A stretch of 64,000 nt of DNA from Phaeobacter sp. G2 (lineage in GTDB: Bacteria; Pseudomonadota; Alphaproteobacteria; Rhodobacterales; Rhodobacteraceae), in contig CP104100.1 of NCBI GenBank assembly GCA_025163595.1, positions 1,550,001-1,614,000 of the forward strand. The letters are read 5' to 3'. The position numbers and the translations under genes were made by a program. This document shows positions 42,886-51,978 of the stretch, one piece after another (the stretch's first letter is position 1; the number at the start of each line of letters is the position of its first letter). The notes below the pieces were generated by a model. It saw only the letters and a program-made list of their open reading frames with translations, searched no databases and had not been told where the DNA came from.

Positions 42886-44254
42886 CGGGGCTTTTGCGCT
42901 GACGCTGAAGGCCAAGAATACCGAACGAATTTATTGCCTCAACCGGGCGGCGGAACAGGCCGGCCTGGGCCGCGGGATGAGCTTTGCTGATGCGCGCGCC
43001 TTTTGCCCCGATCTGATCAGCCAGCCCGCCCGCCCTGATCTCGACAGGGCTTTCCTTGCCAGCCTGCGCCGCTGGGCGACGCGCTATTGTCCCTGGGTGG
43101 GCTATGAGGGGATGGATGGTCTGGTGCTTGATGTCAGTGGCGCGACCCATCTTTGGGGCGGTGAGCCTATGATGCTGGCTGATATGCGGGCGCGGGCCAG
43201 CCGTGCGGGATTGGAGCTGCGCCTTGGGCTGGGGGAGAGCCGTGGCGCGGCCTGGGCGCGGGCACATTACGGCGAGGCACAGAGCACGCTCACCGATTTG
43301 CCCGTTGCTGCGTTGCGGATTGACGATCAGATGGTCACGGCGCTGCAACGTCTTGGTCTGCGTTGTATCGGCGATCTCACTGTGGCGGCCCGTGCTCCGC
43401 TGGCCCGTCGGTTTGGCCCCGACCTGATGCTGCGGCTGGATCAGGCGATGGGGCATGTCTCTGAGCCGATCATGCCCGAAAGCGTGGCGCCGCAGTTTGC
43501 CACACGGATGAGCCTGCCTGACCCGATTGGCCTGACCGAGGACGTGATGGGCATCACCGCACGGCTGCTCAGACCGCTGTGCGACAAGCTCAAAGCCCAG
43601 GAAATGGGCGCGCGCCGCTTGTGTCTTACCCTGCGGCGGGTTGATCAGGGGCATCAGCAGGTCGAGCTGCGCCTGGCCGCGCCAATGCGCGACCCGAGCC
43701 GTATTTTGCCGCTGTTTGAGCGCGGCGTGGGCGAGGTCGACGCCGGGTTCGGGATCGACCAAATGCGGATTGAGGCGACGCTGATCGAGCCGCTCCCCGC
43801 CCAACAGATTGGCAGCGGCCAGAGCTCTCCCGACCAACTCAACGATCTGATCACCCGCATCGGCACCCGGATTGGGTTGGAGAATATCCAGCGCTTCCTG
43901 CCCGCCGACAGCCATATCCCCGAACGCGCCTTTTCCATTGCGCCCGCTGCCTTTAGCAAGCCCGAGACTGGTTGGGTCGCACCGCGTCCGCGCCCGCTGT
44001 GCCTGTTCCCCCCCGAGCCGATCGCGGCCCGTGGACCACAGCCCCCGGTTCAGTTTCGCTGGCGGCGGATGCGGCTCACAACGGGCCGTGCCATCGGCCC
44101 CGAACGGATCGCGCCGGAATGGTGGCTCTCGGATGACACCTGGCGTACGGGCCTGCGTGATTATTGGCAGGTGGACACCCGCGAAGGGCGGCGGCTCTGG
44201 CTGTTTTATACCCCGCAGAACCCGGGCTGGTTTGCACAGGGTGAATTCACATGA
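42800..44254 (+). CDS. imuB: ImuB, Y-family polymerase-like protein
   Basis: The 484-residue protein belongs to the Y-family polymerase superfamily (SVVSMWFPRLASDRVLR-type start; MSFADARAFCPDL; GYEGMDGLVLDVSGATHLWGG; LGLGESRGAAWARAHYG). ImuB proteins have lost the catalytic acids and act as adaptors that bring DnaE2 to the beta clamp; the usual YIDxD pattern is not visible here either. The start at 42800 lies inside imuA; an ATG at 42833 is an alternative with a closer fit to the conserved domain. The last four bases overlap dnaE2 (ATGA). Confidence 0.9.
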   Translation: MCDGISKRVVSMWFPRLASDRVLRARPVDGAFALTLKAKNTERIYCLNRAAEQAGLGRGMSFADARAFCPDLISQPARPDLDRAFLASLRRWATRYCPWVGYEGMDGLVLDVSGATHLWGGEPMMLADMRARASRAGLELRLGLGESRGAAWARAHYGEAQSTLTDLPVAALRIDDQMVTALQRLGLRCIGDLTVAARAPLARRFGPDLMLRLDQAMGHVSEPIMPESVAPQFATRMSLPDPIGLTEDVMGITARLLRPLCDKLKAQEMGARRLCLTLRRVDQGHQQVELRLAAPMRDPSRILPLFERGVGEVDAGFGIDQMRIEATLIEPLPAQQIGSGQSSPDQLNDLITRIGTRIGLENIQRFLPADSHIPERAFSIAPAAFSKPETGWVAPRPRPLCLFPPEPIAARGPQPPVQFRWRRMRLTTGRAIGPERIAPEWWLSDDTWRTGLRDYWQVDTREGRRLWLFYTPQNPGWFAQGEFT

Positions 44255-47200
44255 CCCAGGGGGGGCGTGACAAGGGGCAGGAGGAGGCCCGCCGCTTTGA
44301 CCCCATGCTCTGGCACCGTGACAAGGCGGGCTATGCGGAGCTGTGTGTGACAACAAATTTCACCTTTCTCACCGGTGCCTCACATCCGGAGGAATTGGTG
44401 CTGCGCGCGGCGGAGCTGGGTCTGGAAGCCATCGCCATCACTGACCGCAACACGCTGGCTGGCGTGGTGCGGGCCTATTCAGCGTTGAAAACCCTGCGCG
44501 ACGAGGCGAGTCAGAGCTTGCGGGTGCGCTCGTCGCATCAGGTGGATGCCTGTTCGCGCCAACAGGTCGGACAGCCGCAGGATTTGCCCTTGCCTCAGGT
44601 GCCCCATACATCCCAAGCGCCGCATCTGCCGAAACTGATCGTCGGCAGCCGTCTGGTGTTGCGGGATTGCCCGGTGGACTGGCTGGCTCTGCCCACAGAC
44701 CGTGCCGCCTACCGCCGCCTGTCGCGGCTTTTGACCCTTGGCAAGCGGCGGGCCGACAAGGCGGAGTGTCATCTGGATCTGCAAGACTTGGAGGCGGGCT
44801 GCCTGGGGATGATCCTCATTGCCCTGCCGCCTGCGGATCTGAGCCGCGCGCAGGAACCGGTGCAGCGACTGGGGCGGCGGTTTCCCGGCGCGGTCTTTTT
44901 TGCTGCGCCGCCGCGCTATGACGGCTCCGATCAGGCCTGGTTCGATGCTTGTGCTGCCATGGCGCTACGCTGTTCTGCGCCGATGGTGGCGGTGGGGGAT
45001 GTGCTGATGCATCACGGCAAACGCCGACAGCTCGCGGATGTGCTCACCTGCCTGCGCGACGGCGTCCCGATTGACCAGATCGGCACCAAGGCCCTGCCCA
45101 ATGCCGAGCGCCGTCTCAAAGGTGCTGGCGACATGGCGCGGCTCTATCAGCGGCATCCGGCGGCGCTGAAGCGGACGCTGGAAATTGCCGCGCGCTGTGG
45201 GTTTGATTTGTCGGACCTGAGCTATGAATACCCCGACGAGATGTCCGAAGGAGAATCCGCGCAGGCCCGGCTCACCCGCCTGGCCCAGGAAGGGCTGCGC
45301 CGGCGCTATCCGGAGGGTACCTCGGCGCGGGTGCATCAGTTGATGCAAAAGGAGCTGTCGGTGATTGGTGAGCTGGGGTATGCGCCCTATTTCCTGACGG
45401 TGCATGATATCGTGCAGGAAGCCCGCGCGCGTGGCATTTTGTGTCAGGGTCGGGGCTCGGCGGCCAATTCCATTATTTGTTACCTGCTGGGCATCACCGA
45501 TGTCAGCCCGGACATGATCGGTATGGTGTTTGAACGCTTCATCTCCCGATACCGCGGCGAGCCGCCCGACATCGACGTGGATTTCGAACATGAGCGCCGC
45601 GAAGAGGTGATCCAGTGGATCTATGAGAAATACGGCCGACACCGTGCGGGGCTTTGTGCCACGGTGATCCACTTTCGCACCCGCGCTGCAATCCGCGAGG
45701 TGGGCAAGGTCATGGGCCTGTCTCAGGACCTGACGGCGCGGCTGTCGGGCGATATCTGGGGCATGACCAATGCGGGGGTGGACATGGACCGGGTCAGAGC
45801 GCTGGGTCTGGACCCGACGGATCTGCGGCTGGCGCAGACGCTCAAACTCATTGGCGAGATCATCGGTTTTCCGCGTCACCTGTCCCAGCATGTCGGCGGG
45901 TTCATCATCACCCATGAGCGGCTCGACGCGCTATGCCCCATCGAGAATGCCGCGATGGAGGATCGCACCGTGATTGAGTGGGACAAGGATGACATTGATG
46001 CGCTTGGCATCCTGAAGATCGATGTGCTCTCTCTCGGGATGCTCACCTGCCTGCATAAATGTTTTGATCTTTTGGCGGAGTTCGAGGGGCGGCAGCTGGC
46101 TCTTGACACCGTGCCGCAGGAGGATCGTGCCACCTATGAGATGCTGCAGCGGGCGGATGCGGTGGGGGTGTTTCAGGTGGAAAGCCGGGCGCAGATGAAT
46201 TTTTTGCCCCGGATGAAACCCGCGACATTTTATGATCTGGTGATTGAGGTCGCCATTGTGCGCCCCGGCCCGATCCAGGGGGGCATGGTCAAACCCTATA
46301 TCCGCAGGCGGCAGGGGCTAGAGGCCCCCGAACCCTTTGGTCCCGCACTTGCAGAGGTGACCCGCAAAACTCTTGGGGTGCCGCTGTTTCAGGAACAAGC
46401 CATGCAGATCGCGGTGGTCGGCGCGGGCTACACGGCGGAAGAGGCCGACAAACTGCGCCGCTCTTTGGCGTCGTTTCGGCGTATGGGCACCATCGGTGAG
46501 CATCGCGACCGGTTTGTGCAGGGCATGTTGGACAACGGCTATCCGCAAGAGGTGGCCGAGGCCTGTTTTACGCAGATCGAGGGTTTTGCTGACTACGGAT
46601 TTCCCGAAAGCCACGCGGCTGCGTTTGCCATGCTGACCTATGTCTCCTCGTGGTTCAAATGCCATCATCCGGCGGTGTTTGCCTGCGCGCTGCTGAATTC
46701 CCAACCGATGGGGTTTTATGCACCCGCCCAGATCGTGCGTGATCTGCGCGATCATGGCGTCGAGGTGCGACCGGTCTGCGTCAATTACTCCGAGTGGGAC
46801 AACAGTCTGGAACGGCGCGCCGATGGGGCGCTGGCGCTGCGCCTTGGGTTTCGCCAGATCAAAGGGTTTCGCAAGGAGGATGCGGGGTGGATCAGGGCGG
46901 CGCGGGGCAACGGCTATCAGGACCCCGAAAGCGTCTGGCTGCGTGCGGGGGTTGCGCCCTCGGTATTGGAACGGCTGGCAGAGGCGGATGGGTTTATCGG
47001 CATGGGGCTGACACGGCGTGATGCCCTGTGGCAGGTTCGGGCGATCCGCGCCGCCAAACCACTGCCGCTTTTTGCCAATCCAATGGACGGAGAGGGCATT
47101 CACGAACCCCTGGTGCATCTGCCCAACATGCATCTGGGAGAAGAAGTTGTCGAAGACTATGTCTCCATGCGGCTCACATTACGCGCCCACCCGATGGAGC

Positions 47201-47649
47201 TGTTGCGCCCGATGATCCCCGATCTGACGCCCCATGACCGTTTGCCCGAGGCCCCCCTGAAACGCACCAGTGTTTGCGGCCTCGTCATTACACGCCAACG
47301 CCCCGGCACCGCGTCTGGCGTGATTTTCCTGACCCTTGAGGATGAAACTGGCGTCTCCAATGTGGTGGTCTGGTCCAAGGTCTATAAACGCTTTCGGCGG
47401 GTGGTCATGGGGGGGCGGCTTTTGCGGGTGACAGGCCGGTTGGAGCGTGAAGGCATCGTTGTGCATCTCATCGCCGATCATATCGAGGACCTCTCCCACC
47501 GGCTTTCTGAGTTGGGTCATCCTCTTGATGACGCGGTGGGCATCACCCAGCCCCAGGCGGACGGCGCCCCCAGAGGAGGCTACAAAACCTCCGCCCGTCA
47601 CCCGCGCGAGCAGGCAAAGCGGTTGTTCCCAAGCCGGGATTTCCACTGA
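44251..47649 (+). CDS. dnaE2: Error-prone DNA polymerase DnaE2
   Basis: DnaE2 is the translesion polymerase of the LexA-controlled cassette, 1132 residues. It has a PHP domain (YAELCVTTNFTFLTGASHPEE at the start, LEAIAITDRNTLAGVVR), the nucleotide-binding block GRGSAANSIICYLLGI and catalytic acids in PPDIDVDFEHERREEVI. A C-terminal OB fold is visible (TSVCGLVITRQRPGTASGV, then VVWSKVYKRFRRVV). The PHP region contains a Gln/Pro-rich insertion of about 40 residues (roughly 88-128) just before LPKLIVGSRLVL. The replicative paralogue is at 17215. It converges with luxI. Confidence 0.95.
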   Translation: MTQGGRDKGQEEARRFDPMLWHRDKAGYAELCVTTNFTFLTGASHPEELVLRAAELGLEAIAITDRNTLAGVVRAYSALKTLRDEASQSLRVRSSHQVDACSRQQVGQPQDLPLPQVPHTSQAPHLPKLIVGSRLVLRDCPVDWLALPTDRAAYRRLSRLLTLGKRRADKAECHLDLQDLEAGCLGMILIALPPADLSRAQEPVQRLGRRFPGAVFFAAPPRYDGSDQAWFDACAAMALRCSAPMVAVGDVLMHHGKRRQLADVLTCLRDGVPIDQIGTKALPNAERRLKGAGDMARLYQRHPAALKRTLEIAARCGFDLSDLSYEYPDEMSEGESAQARLTRLAQEGLRRRYPEGTSARVHQLMQKELSVIGELGYAPYFLTVHDIVQEARARGILCQGRGSAANSIICYLLGITDVSPDMIGMVFERFISRYRGEPPDIDVDFEHERREEVIQWIYEKYGRHRAGLCATVIHFRTRAAIREVGKVMGLSQDLTARLSGDIWGMTNAGVDMDRVRALGLDPTDLRLAQTLKLIGEIIGFPRHLSQHVGGFIITHERLDALCPIENAAMEDRTVIEWDKDDIDALGILKIDVLSLGMLTCLHKCFDLLAEFEGRQLALDTVPQEDRATYEMLQRADAVGVFQVESRAQMNFLPRMKPATFYDLVIEVAIVRPGPIQGGMVKPYIRRRQGLEAPEPFGPALAEVTRKTLGVPLFQEQAMQIAVVGAGYTAEEADKLRRSLASFRRMGTIGEHRDRFVQGMLDNGYPQEVAEACFTQIEGFADYGFPESHAAAFAMLTYVSSWFKCHHPAVFACALLNSQPMGFYAPAQIVRDLRDHGVEVRPVCVNYSEWDNSLERRADGALALRLGFRQIKGFRKEDAGWIRAARGNGYQDPESVWLRAGVAPSVLERLAEADGFIGMGLTRRDALWQVRAIRAAKPLPLFANPMDGEGIHEPLVHLPNMHLGEEVVEDYVSMRLTLRAHPMELLRPMIPDLTPHDRLPEAPLKRTSVCGLVITRQRPGTASGVIFLTLEDETGVSNVVVWSKVYKRFRRVVMGGRLLRVTGRLEREGIVVHLIADHIEDLSHRLSELGHPLDDAVGITQPQADGAPRGGYKTSARHPREQAKRLFPSRDFH

Positions 47650-47767
47650 GAACAGGCATGTATCCAATGGCACCAAACGATGTGCGCAAAGCTGCGACAG
47701 GGCTGCGGGGCTCATTTTACGCCCAGGAGAGGAGAAATCTGGAGCGGAGAAATCTGGGGCGGCTAGA

Positions 47768-48370
47768 TCAGGCCGCGTGGCTACGCACGTTCTTGGCGTC
47801 CACCTTCAGGTGATAGGCTTGGCAGGTTTCGCCACCGACTTCGAGACGCGGGCCTGCCGGCGAAATTGTGAGACCCGTGCGGCGCATGAGCAAGCCTGCA
47901 GCGACAGAGGTCAGGCAGATATAGGAGTCAAACTTCCAGGTCTCTGCCAAACGGGCGAGAGCCAAGCCGATTTCACTTCTCACCCGCATTCGGTCCCGGC
48001 TGCTCAGGGTGTCGGTCACAAAAACTCTGCTGACCTCCCATGTGCCGGGATCCTGTGGTGCAGGCTCGTCAAGAAGGTTCGTCGGCATATCCGGTAACAG
48101 GCCAAGCTGCGCATCGCGCAGCATGTAGCTGGCGTTGATGTTATGGGCGGTAGTGGGCGTCACCCGCAGGCCGCCATAAACGGTCAGCCCATCATGTATT
48201 GTACAATAGATGCTTTCCGGGGTGTCATACTGGTCAAATTCGAGCCCGCGCGTATTGGGGAGTTTCCAACCGCGCGTTTCGATGAAGTGATGATACCGTG
48301 CGCGCAGAAGCGCCGTGAATAATGTACCGGTTTCACCCAAGTTATCAAAGGTGATCTCTGTCGATTGCAT
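47768..48370 (-). CDS. luxI: LuxI-type acyl-homoserine lactone synthase
   Basis: The 200-residue enzyme should make an N-acyl homoserine lactone from SAM and an acyl carrier. The LuxI invariant residues can be placed: R25, F29, W35, D46, D49 (LEFDQYDTP), R69 (YGGLRVTP) and E112/R115 (WEVSRVFV). Length is standard. The start is the ATG at 48370 (MQSTEITFDNLGE); an upstream in-frame start eleven codons earlier is less likely. A TGGGT-AGGC-ACCCA hairpin with the Shine-Dalgarno AGG in its loop directly precedes the ATG. No luxR gene is nearby; instead a hybrid histidine kinase gene lies 154 bases upstream on the same strand. Confidence 0.9.
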   Translation of the reverse strand: MQSTEITFDNLGETGTLFTALLRARYHHFIETRGWKLPNTRGLEFDQYDTPESIYCTIHDGLTVYGGLRVTPTTAHNINASYMLRDAQLGLLPDMPTNLLDEPAPQDPGTWEVSRVFVTDTLSSRDRMRVRSEIGLALARLAETWKFDSYICLTSVAAGLLMRRTGLTISPAGPRLEVGGETCQAYHLKVDAKNVRSHAA

Positions 48371-48400
48371 TTGGGTGCCTACCCATTTGTTAGAATCTCT

Positions 48401-48415
48401 CAAGACTCAGTCTTG
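48401..48415 (-). promoter_or_regulatory. Perfect palindrome upstream of luxI
   Basis: CAAGACT-C-AGTCTTG is a perfect 15-base inverted repeat 31 bases upstream of the luxI ATG. There is no T run on either strand, so it is not a terminator for the kinase gene. An operator for a dimeric regulator is the likely role. It is shorter than a standard 18-22-base lux box and does not share its CTG...CAG pattern. Confidence 0.45.
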
Positions 48416-48524
48416 GGGATTTGCTAAAATTTAAAACAACTTTTACAGGAAATCGTAAATATTACATTAACTTACATAGGGTCATTTTAGGGTTTGTGAG
48501 GCCCCGAGGCGGGATGTCTGCGGT

Positions 48525-50285
48525 TTAAAGCGCGGTTTTTGCCTCATGGCTGACGGCTGAAACGCTGCGGATCTCAGACAACAGGACCGATTTCTTTACG
48601 GGCTTGGCGATATAGCCCAAGGCCCCAAGCGCAAGGAACCGTTGGCGATCTTCGGTTGCGGCATTGGCCGTGAGCATGATCACCGGCGTTGCAGCAATTC
48701 GGCCGCCGCGCCGCGCCATTTCCAACAAGGTTTCTTCACCATCCATGATTGGCATTTTCATGTCCAGCAAAACAAGGTCCACAGGGCGCTGTTCGAGGCA
48801 TTTCAATGCTTTGGCGCCATCTTCGGCCTCGATAATCTCGACATTGCTCTTTTTCAGAAAGGAGCGCACAACCATGCGATTGGATTGGGTGTCATCGACA
48901 AGCAATATGGATTTGACGCCTAGATCGTGGTCAAGCGCTTGCGGGTTGTCTGTGACGTGTTTGGCGTTGGGAAACTCCGGCGGGGATTGTGGCTCTTCCA
49001 GGATTTTGAGCTGACTGGTGAAAGAAAAACAGCTTCCCGCCTTGAGAACAGAACGAACTGAAATGTCTCCCCCCATCATCCGGGCGAACCGACGTGCAAT
49101 CGAAAGCCCAAGGCCGGTGCCCGGGACCGTTGGCGCGTTTTTATCCACGGCCCGATAAAACTCAGCAAAAAGATGAGGGATCTGATTTGCGGCGATCCCA
49201 CGCCCGGTATCCGAAACCTGGACGGTCAGAACGCAGGTCGCATCAACCTGCTGCGATGACACCTGAACCTTGATATGCCCTGTCTCGGTAAATTTGACTG
49301 CATTGGACACCAGGTTCCCAATCACTTGCCGTAGTCTCAAGGCATCAAACTCAGCGTAGCGTGGCAGATCCTCGCTAAAATTCAGGCTGAACTGCAGGCC
49401 CTTGGCCCGGGCAGGGGCCCGAAACATCTCTACCGCACTGGTGATTTCAACCTGGGGCGAGGCAGCGGTGACATTGATTTCGATATGACCGGATTCCACT
49501 TTGGCATGGTCAAGAACATCGTTCAAAATACCAGTAAGCGCCTGGGCGGATTGCCGCAGCAACAGGCTGCGCTCCTGTTTTGTTTTTGGATCTGTGTCCT
49601 CTTCGTCGATGAGTTCTGCCATGCCGCAAATCGCGTTCAGCGGAGTGCGGATCTCATGGCTCATGGCGGCGAGAAAGCTGCTCTTGGCACGGCTTCCGGC
49701 TTCAGCGGCGCTCAGGGCTTGGCGCAGACGATCGGTCATTTTGTTAAGCGCTCGCATGCTATGGGCGACATAGCCGGCCCCCAACACCAGAATGACAACG
49801 GCTATGCCAATCTCAACCGGACTGGCAAAGGAGTGAAGAAAACTGACAATCATATAGCCGACAGCGCAAATGATTGGCAAAGCGGTCAGCAGGCCAAAGA
49901 ACATCCACTCAGAGCGGGCCACCACGCTGTGATTGAGCGCGATCACCAATAGCATGGCCCCGGCGAGCTTGGGAAAGGCGTCGGGTTCCAGGAAAAGCAG
50001 GATCGGGATGGCATTGAAAAGCAAGATGCCAACGAAGGCTGAGAGGGAAAAAATAACAACCCCGGCGAGAGTCACCTTGTGCCTTAGCTTGTTATACACA
50101 TACAATCCGACAAGTTCGATGAGGGCGATGGCGACATAGAAAAAGCAAACCGTCTGAAACGGAAGGTAGTAGAGCGACAAGAGCGAAATGACGGTGATCG
50201 AAGCAAACCGAGACGGCATGTCTTCGCGGACCAGCTGGTTTTGGGCGCACACCGAAGCCTTAAGGTCTGGTGATAATTTCAACAT
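48525..50285 (-). CDS. Membrane hybrid histidine kinase next to luxI
   Basis: This 586-residue protein has five to seven transmembrane helices in the first 180 residues with very short loops, a coiled linker, a HisKA domain with H210 (FLAAMSHEIRTPLNAI), an ATPase domain (N box LRLRQVIGNLVSNAVKFTE, G1 VSDTGRGIAANQI, G2 GTGLGLSIARRF) and a C-terminal receiver with D508 (LVLLDMKMPIMDG), T and K present (MLTAN, AKP). There is no periplasmic domain, so a membrane-soluble ligand is likely. I start it at the ATG at 50285, eight bases after AAGGA; 50291 is possible. No Hpt or output protein is adjacent. Its place just before luxI suggests it senses the AHL, by analogy with LuxN and CqsS. Confidence 0.88.
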   Translation of the reverse strand: MLKLSPDLKASVCAQNQLVREDMPSRFASITVISLLSLYYLPFQTVCFFYVAIALIELVGLYVYNKLRHKVTLAGVVIFSLSAFVGILLFNAIPILLFLEPDAFPKLAGAMLLVIALNHSVVARSEWMFFGLLTALPIICAVGYMIVSFLHSFASPVEIGIAVVILVLGAGYVAHSMRALNKMTDRLRQALSAAEAGSRAKSSFLAAMSHEIRTPLNAICGMAELIDEEDTDPKTKQERSLLLRQSAQALTGILNDVLDHAKVESGHIEINVTAASPQVEITSAVEMFRAPARAKGLQFSLNFSEDLPRYAEFDALRLRQVIGNLVSNAVKFTETGHIKVQVSSQQVDATCVLTVQVSDTGRGIAANQIPHLFAEFYRAVDKNAPTVPGTGLGLSIARRFARMMGGDISVRSVLKAGSCFSFTSQLKILEEPQSPPEFPNAKHVTDNPQALDHDLGVKSILLVDDTQSNRMVVRSFLKKSNVEIIEAEDGAKALKCLEQRPVDLVLLDMKMPIMDGEETLLEMARRGGRIAATPVIMLTANAATEDRQRFLALGALGYIAKPVKKSVLLSEIRSVSAVSHEAKTAL

Positions 50286-51254
50286 TCGCATTGTCCTTGC
50301 GGTGTCCTTCACATCGTTCCTTGTTTGGCAAACCAAGCGCCGGTAGCAACCGTTAACAACCCCTTAAAATAGACACGAACTCCTGCGCGCAGCGTAGGAT
50401 TAAAAGGTGAGCGGTCCCTTAATCGGCACAGGGTGGTAGAAATACCTCGCACCGAAAGCAGGACCGTGTTTCCATCTTTCGTTAAGTGTTGCCCTTTGGG
50501 TGCCCCATGATCAAGCCCGTCAATCGCAACCACGCGCTTTGTTGAGGATCCTGATGGGGGCGCACCTCGTGCAAAAAGCATCAATGGGCAGTGCAGCAAG
50601 GCTGCGGGTAAAGTGGTAATTGAATAAAACCAAAGGAAAAATTTTTCCACGCGACGGTTTGTGGTGGCCGCGCAGAAATGTTTGCGCAGTGCAGATCGGT
50701 TCCGTTTGACCAGATGCGCGGTAGACAGCGACCTGCTGGGAACACTCGCAGGGAGGCTAAATCTGTTGCACGACAGGCTGGTACACCGGGGGCAAATTGA
50801 TTTAGCCGCAAGACCCTGCAGGAGGGGGCCGTGTTCTGCACGGCGGCTGGGCTGACCCTGCGCCTGACCCGCCGCGCTGGGTTTGCCCGGTTCAGCTCTT
50901 CGTGTTCATTCCAGGCTTTGTGTTCAAATTATAGGCGCGGGTGAGGGGGCGAAACCTGCCAGAGCCGTTAGATCGTTTGGCGGTGCCAGTGACACAGAGC
51001 GCATCGGCGTTGGGGATGATTGGGCAAACCGGATCAGCAGAATCTAAAGCGCCGGGTCAGCTGACCGCCTAAGGGATTGGTTGCAACTTTTGCGAGTGCT
51101 GGCGCAAATTAGCCAAACGCAGGGTCAGAGTGCACGGTAGTGCAGTCTCCCGGATTCCGGGGACTGCTGTGGCCAGAGATGAAAGGCAGGAAGCCGAGCC
51201 CCAAGCAGGCCCGGCACACCAGGGCTTGGAGCTCAGAAACAATCGGTCCTGACC
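50286..51254. other. Long intergenic region (969 bp) without a supported gene
   Basis: Between the kinase start and the glutathione transferase stop, both on the minus strand, no frame looks protein-coding. A 342-base frame (50309-50650, minus) has no ribosome site and unusual composition. A GC-rich inverted repeat, CAGTC...CCGGATTCCGG...GACTG, lies at about 51141-51164, without a T run. The kinase promoter should be near 50300-50400. Confidence 0.5.
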
Positions 51255-51875
51255 CTAGGCAAAGGCGTAGGCGCCGCCTTTTTCAAGCGCCCGCTGATAG
51301 GCCGGCCGCGCCTGCATACTGGCCACAAAGCCCGCAAGTTTTGGCAGGTTTTTCCCCTGGCCCTGGGCGATGGCGATTTCGGCGGGAAAGCTCAGCATGA
51401 TATCTGCGGCGGACAGCTCATCCTGAACAAAATGCCCCGAGGGACGCAGCAGGCTCTCCATATAAACAAAGTGGCTTTCCAGTTGTTGGGTGATACGCGG
51501 TGCCAGCGGCGCGCCTGCTTCGCCCAGTTTGCCCACATAAAGCTGCAACAGGATGGGCGTCATCGCAGAGCCTTCGGCAAAATGCATCAGCTCCAGATGG
51601 CTGATATAGGCGTCGGTGTCGCGGTCGGGCACCAGTTGCGGCCCAAAGCCGGCGCAGAGATAGTCAACAATTGCGCCGCTTTCGGTGATGATCCGCCCGT
51701 CTACCTCCAGCATGGGGGATTTCCCCAAGGGGTGTTTGGCGAGCAGGGCAGGGGGCGCCAGATTGGTCACGCTATCGCGCTGATAGTGTTCAATCTCATA
51801 GGGCAGCCCCAGTTCCTCCAGCAGCCAAAGAACCCGCTGCGAACGTGAGTTGTTGAGATGATGTACGGTAAACAT
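51255..51875 (-). CDS. Glutathione S-transferase
   Basis: The 206-residue protein has a thioredoxin-like N-terminal domain (MFTVHHLNNSRSQRVLWLLEE, with the active-site Ser region; KSPMLEVDGRIITESGAIVDYL with the cis-Pro and the glutathione-contacting ES) and an all-helical C-terminal domain. The start is the ATG at 51875; 25 extra codons upstream are excluded. Such bacterial enzymes conjugate or reduce electrophiles in the cytoplasm. It is apparently a single gene, about 100 bases downstream of ureG, with no visible functional link to urease. Confidence 0.87.
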   Translation of the reverse strand: MFTVHHLNNSRSQRVLWLLEELGLPYEIEHYQRDSVTNLAPPALLAKHPLGKSPMLEVDGRIITESGAIVDYLCAGFGPQLVPDRDTDAYISHLELMHFAEGSAMTPILLQLYVGKLGEAGAPLAPRITQQLESHFVYMESLLRPSGHFVQDELSAADIMLSFPAEIAIAQGQGKNLPKLAGFVASMQARPAYQRALEKGGAYAFA

Positions 51876-51978
51876 GCTGGCCTCCTGACCCAGTGGTGCT
51901 GTGTCCTGTCTCACAGGCTGACCTCCTTTGTCGCCCAGCACCAGTGTCACGTTGGGTCAGCTGCGCATATGGCGGGGG

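Noticed and set aside
42764..44356. 530-codon frame antisense to imuB
   Set aside because: Shadow frame; the sense strand encodes an unmistakable ImuB with operon overlaps on both sides.
48371..48524. Canonical lux box upstream of luxI
   Set aside because: The palindrome present is 15 bases with AAGACT arms and lacks the lux-box length and pattern.
50309..50650. 113-codon minus-strand frame upstream of the kinase gene
   Set aside because: Overlaps the expected kinase promoter, no ribosome site, composition not protein-like.
51141..51164. GC-rich inverted repeat as terminator of the glutathione transferase gene
   Set aside because: About 90 bases beyond the stop and without a T run on the minus strand.
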